Shown here: in pieces, positions 8,101-15,549 of the stretch
Numbering within the stretch: position 1 is the stretch's first letter
Layout of the letters: each line of letters starts with the position of its first letter
Origin: CAYHKY01 sp964357355
GTDB taxonomy: Bacteria; Patescibacteriota; Microgenomatia; UBA10105
Length of the DNA: 25,524 nt
Reading direction: 5' to 3'
NCBI GenBank assembly: GCA_964357355.1
Contig: CAYHKY010000011.1
Location: 1-25,524, forward strand
Notes under the pieces: generated by a model
Database searches by the model: none
Told to the model about the DNA's origin: nothing
What the model saw: only the letters and a program-made list of their open reading frames with translations
Translations under genes and position numbers: made by a program

Positions 8101-8459
8101 ATGACCGCTTGAATCGGAATCCCCAATATCTTAACTCCGAATTTTCTTAAAACTCCGCTATTATGCAATTCTATACCGCAATTTAACGCCGTTTGTCCTC
8201 CGAATGATAGGAGTATACCATCAGGTTTTTCCTTTTGGATAATTTTTTCAACAAAGTATGGAGTAACAGGCAAAAAATAAATTTGGTCCGCCAAACCTTT
8301 TGAAGTCTGCACGGTTGCCACATTTGGGTTTACCAAGACTATCTCAACATTTTCTTCTTTGAGGGCTTTGATTGCTTGGGTACCTGAATAATCAAACTCG
8401 CCGGCTTCGCCGATTTTTAAGGCGCCTGAACCCAATAGGAGTACTTTTTTAAAATTCAT
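5193..8459 (-). CDS. carB: Carbamoyl-phosphate synthase large subunit
   Basis: About 1,088 residues, full length. It uses ammonia delivered by CarA, bicarbonate and two ATP to make carbamoyl phosphate. The N-terminal half (about 1-560) has [27 protein letters not shown] and [20 protein letters not shown]. The second half starts near [19 protein letters not shown] and carries [24 protein letters not shown] and [16 protein letters not shown] C-terminal MGS-like domain ([20 protein letters not shown]) follows. The wording is strikingly like eukaryotic CAD/CPS1, not E. coli CarB. In the linker between halves about 20 extra residues are encoded by a palindromic repeat (6762-6822). The late MGS strand reads FAIIIS where LVIN is usual, so allosteric binding may be altered. 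Two ATGs are possible (8465 and 8459); the second has better spacing from AGGA and is used here. Confidence 0.95.
   Translation of the reverse strand: [1088 protein letters not shown]
6762..6822. repeat. 61-nt palindromic element inside carB
   Basis: Perfect 11-nt terminal inverted repeats TGTCATTCCCG (6762-6772) and CGGGAATGACA (6812-6822) enclose a perfect 18-nt palindrome (6784-6801). The sequence is of the widespread GTCATTCCCGCGAAAG...GGGAAT dispersed type. It is read in frame, giving [10 protein letters not shown] and VMPGM in the CarB inter-domain linker, where animal CAD (from memory) is about 23 residues shorter. Confidence 0.8.
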
Positions 8460-8464
8460 ATGCA

Positions 8465-8554
8465 TGTCATCCTGAATTCATTTCAGGATCTATAATTTTA
8501 AATAGACGCTGTCTCGAACTTGTTTTGGGATGCTGAAACAAGTTCAGGATGACA
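8465..8554. repeat. 90-nt nested palindromic repeat at the carA-carB junction
   Basis: Outer inverted repeats TGTCATCCTGAA (8465-8476) and TTCAGGATGACA (8543-8554) bracket two smaller hairpins: CCTGAA/TTCAGG (8471-8487) and a perfect 10-bp stem GAACTTGTTT/AAACAAGTTC (8516-8545). The element encodes the last residues and the TGA stop of carA (8544-8546), and its other end gives the AGGATGAC that serves as the carB ribosome-binding region. Confidence 0.8.
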
Positions 8555-9632
8555 ATTTCTTAAAATGACTAAATATTTCTATCGCGTCGAATGGACCGGG
8601 ACATCCCTCCGGATGAAATTGTACGCTTTTAACTCGCCCGTCTTTATGAATAATCCCCTCATTGGTACCGTCATTTAAGTTCACAAACCACTCTTTGAAT
8701 CCGGAAGGAAGGGTCCTGGCATTTACAGCATACCCATGATTTTGTGAAGTTACGTATGCTTTTTTACTTATAGTATCCTGGCAAGGTTGATTTAAACCCC
8801 GGTGGCCGTATTTCAGTTTGTATGTATCGGCACCAATTGCCAACGCCAAAAGTTGATGGCCTAAACAAATTCCTAAAAATGGTATCCGGGCAACCAATAC
8901 TTTTCGGATATTTGCAACCGTATTCCCACATTCTTTGGGATCACCGGGACCATTTGCGCAGACCACACCGTCTATTTTTTGTCCTAATTCCAAGGGATTT
9001 ACATTCCATGGTACCCTCACCACCCGATAACTTTGATCGAGCAGTGCCCGCAGTATTCCGTGTTTGACGCCGCAATCTATCAGTGCAATTGTTTTTGAAA
9101 CTTGGCTTTTAGGATTGTAAATTTGGATTTTCGTTAGACTTGTTTCTGAAACGTAATGGGTAGTGTCGGAAGTTGTTGCAATCTTGGCTGATGAACGCGT
9201 GATTCTCCCTCTCATTACCCCTTTTTCCCGCAGCAAAATTGTCAGGGCTCGGGTATCAATACCTTTAATTCCGGGAATTCTATGTTGTTTTAACCACTCA
9301 TCAAGAGTCTGGTGCAACTTGTGATGTGAAGGTTTTTCTGTAATTTCGGCAACAACGATTCCATTAACCCAAATCCGTTCCGATTCAAAATTTTCCAAAA
9401 GACGTTTGTCAAGATATTTGGGTTTAGGCACTCCATAATTACCTAGCAGGGGATATGTAAACGTGAGGATTTGTCCGGCAAACGAGGGATCTGTAAGGCT
9501 CTCAGGATAACCTGTCATTCCTGTTGTAAATATCACTTCACCTGAAGACCCACCTCTGTATCCGAATCCAAATCCCTGTATCAATGTTCCGTCTTCAAGA
9601 TGCAGATACGCGTATTCCCTTTTTTCACCCAT
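8544..9632 (-). CDS. carA: Carbamoyl-phosphate synthase small (glutaminase) subunit
   Basis: A 362-residue protein of normal length; it hydrolyses glutamine and channels ammonia to CarB. The N-terminal CPSase domain has EVIFTTGMTGYPE and ILTFTYPLLGNYG, then IPGIKGIDTRALT. The class I glutamine amidotransferase domain shows the triad: Cys256 in GICLGHQ, with His340 and Glu342 in FHPEG. The PSHHKLHQTLDEWL stretch is close to the CAD form, matching the eukaryote-like CarB. The last residues and stop codon come from a dispersed repeat. No clear Shine-Dalgarno precedes the ATG, which may begin near the 5' end of its transcript. First gene of block 1; carB follows after about 80 bases. Confidence 0.95.
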   Translation of the reverse strand: MGEKREYAYLHLEDGTLIQGFGFGYRGGSSGEVIFTTGMTGYPESLTDPSFAGQILTFTYPLLGNYGVPKPKYLDKRLLENFESERIWVNGIVVAEITEKPSHHKLHQTLDEWLKQHRIPGIKGIDTRALTILLREKGVMRGRITRSSAKIATTSDTTHYVSETSLTKIQIYNPKSQVSKTIALIDCGVKHGILRALLDQSYRVVRVPWNVNPLELGQKIDGVVCANGPGDPKECGNTVANIRKVLVARIPFLGICLGHQLLALAIGADTYKLKYGHRGLNQPCQDTISKKAYVTSQNHGYAVNARTLPSGFKEWFVNLNDGTNEGIIHKDGRVKSVQFHPEGCPGPFDAIEIFSHFKKLSS

Positions 9633-9701
9633 TGGGAAGTAACATTAGCAAATCCGTTTATCAGTTACAAGAGAGTTTAATTGCAAAATAACTAAGTAAC
9701 G

Positions 9702-9707
9702 ATTATA
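9702..9707 (-). promoter_or_regulatory. Possible -10 box upstream of carA
   Basis: A TATAAT hexamer on the minus strand, about 70 bases before the carA ATG, in an AT-rich 110-base gap between the GT-C gene and carA. No convincing -35 box is found 17 bases upstream, so this is a tentative site. Confidence 0.3.
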
Positions 9708-9743
9708 TACAACCAATTTTACAGGCCAGATATTCTATGGAAC

Positions 9744-11222
9744 TTAAACTCCTGAGTAAGGAATTAATTTAAACACCTTAAACAATCCCACTTGCCATTC
9801 GCTCACAATTTCCCCCCTCCCGAAACCGGCGATCTCCCACCGGGAGTGGCCCAGGGGTAGACACACTTTTTCTTCACAAACTACAAACAATTGCTGCATC
9901 ACAGATTGCCGTTCGGGGTCTACATCAGGAGGTTCGATGACAACCGGGGCATTTCCGCCGATTTCCAGAAAATATCTGTATGCATGGTCTGAGTTTCCGG
10001 CTGCAATAAGTCCGAAATTCATGGGTTTATTTTCCGCTTTTTCCAAAACGAAATCGGCGATTTCTTTTGTTTGCGCTTTAAGTCTGTTGGGAGGTTTGCT
10101 AATTGGTGTCACTTTGAGTTCAAAGTATGCAAGCAATACTATTATTAGAATTACTAACCATTTAGTTATAGGAAATTTCAGAAAATATGATCCTACAATA
10201 CCCAGTAAAATAAACGGTAAAGGAAATGCGAACATGAGGTAGTAATCATAAATAGTCCCTGTATAAAACGCCAATACACCTATACCTATTGCTAACCACG
10301 TCAACAAAACTTTTAGTGCCTTTTTGTAAAAAATATTCTTTTCGGTTTGGAATAATAACCAGATAAGAGTAATTGATATAAGACCGAGAAAAAGGATAGA
10401 AATTTCGGCATTTTCGATAACTACCAATCTCCAAAACAGTCTGACAACCAAATCCCATATTTTATTTGTTACGTATAGTAACCCAAACGTCTTTGCATCA
10501 CCCCCGCGTGTCACAAACTGCCAAACAGTCAATGAATTTATAAACTGGTGCCGTAACTCAAATAAAATAAAAGGTGAATAAGTAATAATTCCACTTCCTA
10601 CCACTCCCAACCAATATTTCCAAGGCAACTTCCAGCGGATAAGACCAAGTGTGGCTACTACAATCGGTATAAATACTAACGCTACGTAATGAAGCTGCAA
10701 CGCAATACCCAATGAAGCTCCAACTACACAAATCCATTTATAATCGTGCTTGACTACGACTTTTAGAAGTCCATAAATGATAAGCAGAGACCAAAAAGGA
10801 AGCACATTGGGGTTCCATGAAGAATGAGAGTGAACTATAACTAAGGGTGATATGGCATAGAAAAAAGTTGCAATAATTGCAACTCTTGTACTGAAAAATT
10901 CGCGTGCCAATCCCCAAATAAGCATCATGGTTGCCAAGGAAAAGAATGCCACCATGATCGCCGGCCCCACCGGATCTAGATTCCACGCCCATAAAAATGG
11001 CACCATAAAATAATAGTACGCGGGGCCCAAATGCATAAGACCAACACTAGTTATCGGTCCAAGAAGTGTAAATTCATGATCAACAATCATCCTCTTCACT
11101 ACCAACGCGTCACGTCCCTCATCTCCCAAAAATCCCATATAATCACTGATCCTATAGAGCCTAAGGTATGCACCTAATAGAAAAATTACTGAAAAAACTA
11201 TAATCGGTATATAACGTTTCAT
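9744..11222 (-). CDS. Integral-membrane GT-C glycosyltransferase (PMT/ArnT-like, GT39 clan)
   Basis: 492 residues with a first membrane helix at about 5-20, then FLGDEGRD (Asp34-Glu35) in the first outer loop, the acidic motif of dolichyl-phosphate-mannose-using transferases. Around ten further hydrophobic segments follow, and a soluble C-terminal stretch of about 110 residues. These enzymes take a sugar from a polyprenyl-phosphate donor and add it to protein, lipid or glycan on the outer face. The preceding gene codes for a polyprenyl-phosphate sugar synthase, 22 bases upstream, which would make the donor. Family is clear; acceptor and sugar are unknown. Confidence 0.8.
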   Translation of the reverse strand: MKRYIPIIVFSVIFLLGAYLRLYRISDYMGFLGDEGRDALVVKRMIVDHEFTLLGPITSVGLMHLGPAYYYFMVPFLWAWNLDPVGPAIMVAFFSLATMMLIWGLAREFFSTRVAIIATFFYAISPLVIVHSHSSWNPNVLPFWSLLIIYGLLKVVVKHDYKWICVVGASLGIALQLHYVALVFIPIVVATLGLIRWKLPWKYWLGVVGSGIITYSPFILFELRHQFINSLTVWQFVTRGGDAKTFGLLYVTNKIWDLVVRLFWRLVVIENAEISILFLGLISITLIWLLFQTEKNIFYKKALKVLLTWLAIGIGVLAFYTGTIYDYYLMFAFPLPFILLGIVGSYFLKFPITKWLVILIIVLLAYFELKVTPISKPPNRLKAQTKEIADFVLEKAENKPMNFGLIAAGNSDHAYRYFLEIGGNAPVVIEPPDVDPERQSVMQQLFVVCEEKVCLPLGHSRWEIAGFGRGEIVSEWQVGLFKVFKLIPYSGV

Positions 11223-11244
11223 TTTTTAAGGATGAAGAATTAAA

Positions 11245-12348
11245 TTACGGACGTGATTTCCAAATATAACGATCGTATATGAAGTAATTATAAGGGATCA
11301 CCAAAAAAACAATTGCAAACACCATGAGGTTAAACCAACTGTTCTGACCCAACAACACCACCCCGACACCAACTACAACTCCCTGAATAACTACTGCTCC
11401 AAATGAAGTTATTAAAAAATGGATGAATTTGTTAAACAATTCTATTGTTCCCTGGATACGCCGATGCGAAAATGTCCACAGGTTGTTTCCTAAAAAATTG
11501 CAGATTATTGCCAAAAACGCACCAACTGAAACCGCTAGACCGGGAAATAAACCAAAGGCAATAAACATTTTGGAAACTAACGATTGCACTAAAAACCCGA
11601 CTACTCCAATAATAAGATATTTGATGAAAGTTGAGTTACCAACAACATACAATAGAAGATTTTTAATATATTCTGACGGTGCAATTTTACTTTTTCCCCT
11701 CGTTCGATCAATAAATTTAAGCGGAACTTCGGCAATGGTAAATCCAAACATTTTTACGCGATGCAAAAATGCTACTTGAAACGTATAACCGGAATATTTT
11801 TCTAACCCCGACTGAACCTTCTCAAAAACTTCACGTGTATACATCCGATATCCTGACGTCCAATCGTGTGGAGACAGCATCCCCAATCCCAAACGAACAA
11901 AAGTATTTCCCACAATGCTATAAATTTTGCGATGAATTCCCCAGTTACCAGGTATTGACCCACCTGCTATATATCGGCTTCCTACTACTAAATCAGCGCC
12001 TTGTTCAATTTTTTGTACAAATTGGGGGAGTAAATGCGGATTGTGTGACCAATCAGCATCCATTTGTATTAGCATTTCTGGGTTAAAATGTTTGAGAGCA
12101 TAACGCATTCCAAATATATACGCCGCCCCCAAGCCTTCTTTCTTTTTTGATAAGATAGTAATGTTTTTGTGTTTTTTATTTAAGCGTTCTACCAACTCCG
12201 CAGTTCCGTCAGGAGAATAATCATCTACAACCAATATGTGGAATTGATATCCGGTAATATTTGGAAAAACTCCTTCAATTGCTTCTATAAGCGTTACTAT
12301 ATTTCCACTTTCATTATATGTGGGGAGTATCAATACGGCAGTTTTCAT
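11245..12348 (-). CDS. Polyprenyl-phosphate mannosyltransferase (Dpm1-like GT2) fused to GtrA membrane domain
   Basis: 367 residues. The N-terminal GT2 domain (1 to about 235) has LPTYNESGNI, VVDDYSPDGT, the metal-binding MDADWSHNP (96-104), VVGSRYIAGG and DWTSGYRMY, as in dolichol-phosphate mannose synthase. From about 240 to the end is a four-helix GtrA-like domain (FIKYLIIGVVGFLVQ, NFLGNNLWTF), which anchors or assists flipping of the lipid-linked sugar. This GT2-GtrA architecture is known in bacteria and archaea. The ATG overlaps the stop of the UDP-xylose-synthase-like gene by four bases, and the GT-C transferase follows. It probably makes polyprenyl-phosphate mannose or a similar hexose; the exact sugar cannot be read from the sequence. 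Confidence 0.88.
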   Translation of the reverse strand: MKTAVLILPTYNESGNIVTLIEAIEGVFPNITGYQFHILVVDDYSPDGTAELVERLNKKHKNITILSKKKEGLGAAYIFGMRYALKHFNPEMLIQMDADWSHNPHLLPQFVQKIEQGADLVVGSRYIAGGSIPGNWGIHRKIYSIVGNTFVRLGLGMLSPHDWTSGYRMYTREVFEKVQSGLEKYSGYTFQVAFLHRVKMFGFTIAEVPLKFIDRTRGKSKIAPSEYIKNLLLYVVGNSTFIKYLIIGVVGFLVQSLVSKMFIAFGLFPGLAVSVGAFLAIICNFLGNNLWTFSHRRIQGTIELFNKFIHFLITSFGAVVIQGVVVGVGVVLLGQNSWFNLMVFAIVFLVIPYNYFIYDRYIWKSRP

Positions 12349-13280
12349 ACTTCATTGGCGAAATAATCCAGAGTTTTTCTTAATCCTACATCCAGGGAAA
12401 TTACCGGATTCCACTTAAGAAGTAATGCTGCTTTGCCAATATCTGGCCGTCTTCGCACGGGATCGTCTGTCGGCAACGCGGCAAAAACTAATTTCTCTCG
12501 TGATCCGGTTATCTTTTGCAAACGGTTGGCTAGATCCAAAATAGTTAATTCTTCGGGATTACCAAGATTAATAACTTCACCCTCAATTTTTTCATAAGTT
12601 CCGATGCGAAAGATTCCCTCAACTAGATCGCTGACATAACAAAAACTTCTTGTTTGTTCACCTCTGCCATTAATTGTTAGTGGCCTATCCGTCATAATTT
12701 GCTTAATAAAATTAGTCACTACTCTCCCGTCATCTATATCCATCCGTGGCCCATATGTATTAAATATTCTCATTATCCGCGCGTTTAAACCATATTTACG
12801 CACATAAGTCATAACAAACGCTTCACCGGCTCTTTTACTTTCATTGTAGCAAGATCTCTCACCCACAGGATTAACGTGACCCCAATACGTTTCTTTTTGC
12901 GGATGTTCTTGAGGGTCTCCATAAATTTCAGACGTTGACGCAAACACAAATACAGCATTGCAACTTTTTGCTAACTCCAAAAGATAATACGTACCCAGGG
13001 TATTGGCCAGCATTGTTTCAAGCGGCATTGATTGATATTTTGGTGGACTCGCAGGACTGGCTAGGTGAAAAATCGTGTCAACTTGAAATTTATGCGAAAG
13101 AGGTATGGTACAATCTTGCTTGATAAAAGAAAATTTTGGGTTACTACGCAGATGATCAATGTTTTTCAACCTACCGGTAGACAAATCATCAAGACAAATC
13201 ACCTCATGACCATTAGCGAGCAATAGATCGCTAAGGTGAGAACCGATAAATCCTACACCTCCTGTGACTAAACATTTCAT
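12345..13280 (-). CDS. UDP-glucuronate decarboxylase (UDP-xylose synthase)-like SDR
   Basis: 311 residues, an extended short-chain dehydrogenase. The NAD loop is GGVGFIG (7-13), then HLASPASPPKYQ, the STSEIYGDP segment, YWGHVNPVGERSCY with catalytic Tyr145/Lys149 (YNESK), and RIFNTYGPRM. The ASPASPP and YWGHVNP blocks are characteristic of UXS, which converts UDP-glucuronate to UDP-xylose. A UDP-glucose dehydrogenase that could supply the substrate is two genes upstream, which supports the call. It abuts the GDP-mannose-dehydratase-like gene with no gap and overlaps the next gene by four bases. Confidence 0.85.
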   Translation of the reverse strand: MKCLVTGGVGFIGSHLSDLLLANGHEVICLDDLSTGRLKNIDHLRSNPKFSFIKQDCTIPLSHKFQVDTIFHLASPASPPKYQSMPLETMLANTLGTYYLLELAKSCNAVFVFASTSEIYGDPQEHPQKETYWGHVNPVGERSCYNESKRAGEAFVMTYVRKYGLNARIMRIFNTYGPRMDIDDGRVVTNFIKQIMTDRPLTINGRGEQTRSFCYVSDLVEGIFRIGTYEKIEGEVINLGNPEELTILDLANRLQKITGSREKLVFAALPTDDPVRRRPDIGKAALLLKWNPVISLDVGLRKTLDYFANEV

Positions 13281-14243
13281 TTACACTCTTTCTCTCCAAT
13301 AATTAAGCAAGTCTTCCATGGTTTTTTCAAATGCGATTTCAGGTTGCCAACCAGTTTTCTCAACAAATTTGCTATTATCACCAATAAGAATCTCTACGTC
13401 AGATGGCCGCATTCTGGACGGATCCTTCCTAATTTCAACTTTGACTTTGGCATATGAAAGCAGTAGTTCCAAAACCTTGCTGATTCTCCATGCCTTGCCT
13501 GTTGCAATGTTATATACTTCACCCGGATCACATTTTTGCACAGACAGATAATATGCACGCACCATGTCTCTTACATCTGTATAGTCACGTTCGGCCTCCA
13601 GATTGCCTACCAATACAACAGGTTCTCGTTTTCCTTTTTCAATCTCAGCAATTTGCTTGGCGAAACTTGACTCAGCAAAAACTTCACCCCGACGGGGACC
13701 GGTGTGATTAAATCCGCGTGTACGAACTATATTCATATCGTAACTTTCGTGATACTGATAACCCAAATAATCCATTGCCAGTTTCGACACTGCATAAGGT
13801 GAAAGAGGTCGGAGCGGATTGGTTTCTTTGATAGGAACTTCATCTCTTAGGACCTTGCCATATTCTTCAGATGAACAGGCAATTTGGATTGGTACTGGCA
13901 ACCCTGTTTTTCTAACTGCTTCAAACAAATGAGCACTCCCGATAATGTTAACTTCAAGAGTTTGCGTCGGCGAAGACCATGAAGATTGAACAAATGACTG
14001 AGCTGCTAAATGAAAGATGTAGTCCGGTTTGATTTTATCTACTACCGTATACAGTGAATGAGCATCCAAAAGATCTGCTTCTTCAAACTGGATTTTATCT
14101 TTAATATGTTCAATATTTTCTGTTTTACTCCTCCAGCGCTGTATTCCATACACTTCTACTCCTTCTTTTAACAAAAGTTCTGCCATATGACTCCCAACAA
14201 AACCCGTTATTCCAGTTATTAATGCTTTTTTACCTTTATTCAT
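13281..14243 (-). CDS. GDP-mannose 4,6-dehydratase / GDP-4-keto-6-deoxymannose reductase-like SDR
   Basis: 320 residues of the extended SDR type. NAD motif GITGFVG (11-17), FHLAAQSFV, catalytic Tyr150/Lys154 (YAVSK), and RGFNHTGPRRGE, a pattern typical of GMD/RMD. The active-site strand reads CSSEEYG rather than the STSE form of many GMDs, and the protein is shorter than classical GMD (about 350), so RMD, the reductase forming GDP-rhamnose, is equally possible. It acts in nucleotide-sugar supply for surface glycans. It sits between the UDP-glucose dehydrogenase and the UDP-xylose synthase genes. Confidence 0.75.
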   Translation of the reverse strand: MNKGKKALITGITGFVGSHMAELLLKEGVEVYGIQRWRSKTENIEHIKDKIQFEEADLLDAHSLYTVVDKIKPDYIFHLAAQSFVQSSWSSPTQTLEVNIIGSAHLFEAVRKTGLPVPIQIACSSEEYGKVLRDEVPIKETNPLRPLSPYAVSKLAMDYLGYQYHESYDMNIVRTRGFNHTGPRRGEVFAESSFAKQIAEIEKGKREPVVLVGNLEAERDYTDVRDMVRAYYLSVQKCDPGEVYNIATGKAWRISKVLELLLSYAKVKVEIRKDPSRMRPSDVEILIGDNSKFVEKTGWQPEIAFEKTMEDLLNYWRERV

Positions 14244-14259
14244 ATATCTCCTTCTTATT

Positions 14260-15549
14260 TTACCTTCCTACACCATAATACACGAAACCTAAACTTTTGA
14301 CTTCATCCGGATCATAAATGTTTCTGCCGTCAAATAACATGGGTGTTTTCATCATGCTTTTTAAGCGCAATAAATCAAGCTGGCGGAATTCATTCCACTC
14401 TGTCAACACTACAACGGCATCCGCATCCTTGGCAACATCATAGGCATTTGTGCAGTAATCAATATCGCGAAGTATTTTTTTTGCGTTTGTCATTGCTACA
14501 GGATCAAACGCTTTTATTTTAACGCCACTTTTACGAAGAGCATTGATTATTTTGACAGACGGAGCTTCCCGCATATCATCTGTATTTGGTTTAAAAGAAA
14601 GTCCCAATACGCCGACATTTTTTCCTTTTATAGGTGCCAGTTGTGTTTCTATTTTTTTTATAAAAAACGCGCTCGCCTGATTATTGATTTCATCAACTGC
14701 TTTTAGTAACTTGAAGTCATATTTCACACTTTCGGCGATAGCGATCAAGGCTCTTACATCTTTGGGGAAACAACTGCCACCGTATCCAACTCCCGGATAC
14801 AAAAATGCACGTCCTAATCGTTTATCAAGACCAACTCCTTCCAAAACATCTTCAACATCAGCACCAACTCTTTCTGAGAGAAATGCCATCGCGTGCGCAA
14901 AAGATATTTTGGTTGAAAGCAATGAATTGGATGCATATTTTATCATTTCTGCAGTTTCAATATTTGTCAGCACTACTTTGCCATCAATCGGCTTATGCAG
15001 ATCTGTTAGAATTTTTCTGGCTTTAACACTATCTGAACCAATTACTACACGATCAGGATGCAATGTGTCTGAAAGAGCAGTACCCTCGCGCAAAAACTCG
15101 GGAATTGATGCAATATCAAAATTAGCTTTTTGAGGTTTCATTTTAGAAACAATCTCACCTACTTTGCGATTGGTACCGGGAGGTACCGTACTTTTGGTCA
15201 CTACTACCGTATATCCGTCAAGGGATTTACTTAGTCCTTGCGCAGCTGCAAACACAGAAGACAAATCTGCCTCGCCTGATTTTTTTGGCGGAGTCCCCAC
15301 GGCGATAAATACTACTTCAGAATTACTAACTGCTTCTTGATAATCGAGGGTAAACAAAAGCCGTTTACCCTGAGTATTACGTTTAACCATTTCTTCCAAC
15401 CCTGGTTCGTAAAAAGGCATCACGCCCCGTTTCAGGTTTTCAATTTTTTCTTTTGTACGCCCTACAACCCATACAGTATTACCCAAATCCGCAAAAACTG
15501 CGGCTGTCACCAATCCAACATATCCATGTCCAATAAATGTAATTGTCAT
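14260..15549 (-). CDS. ugd: UDP-glucose 6-dehydrogenase
   Basis: 429 residues, full length. The N-terminal NAD domain has GHGYVG (7-12) and VGTPPKK; STVPPGT and SIPEFLREGTA follow; the catalytic cysteine is Cys260 in GYGGSCFPKD; the C-terminal domain has LGLSFKPNTDDMREAP. It oxidises UDP-glucose to UDP-glucuronate with two NAD. The close relatives that act on GDP-mannose or UDP-N-acetyl sugars share the fold; the nearby UDP-glucuronate decarboxylase favours UDP-glucose. Its ATG overlaps the rmlD stop (ATGA). Confidence 0.9.
   Translation of the reverse strand: MTITFIGHGYVGLVTAAVFADLGNTVWVVGRTKEKIENLKRGVMPFYEPGLEEMVKRNTQGKRLLFTLDYQEAVSNSEVVFIAVGTPPKKSGEADLSSVFAAAQGLSKSLDGYTVVVTKSTVPPGTNRKVGEIVSKMKPQKANFDIASIPEFLREGTALSDTLHPDRVVIGSDSVKARKILTDLHKPIDGKVVLTNIETAEMIKYASNSLLSTKISFAHAMAFLSERVGADVEDVLEGVGLDKRLGRAFLYPGVGYGGSCFPKDVRALIAIAESVKYDFKLLKAVDEINNQASAFFIKKIETQLAPIKGKNVGVLGLSFKPNTDDMREAPSVKIINALRKSGVKIKAFDPVAMTNAKKILRDIDYCTNAYDVAKDADAVVVLTEWNEFRQLDLLRLKSMMKTPMLFDGRNIYDPDEVKSLGFVYYGVGR

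Noticed and set aside
7747..8112. 121-residue reading frame on the plus strand
   Set aside because: Antisense to the conserved ATP-grasp region of carB.
14684..15133. 149-residue reading frame on the plus strand
   Set aside because: It lies wholly inside the UDP-glucose dehydrogenase gene, which has all its catalytic motifs on the minus strand.
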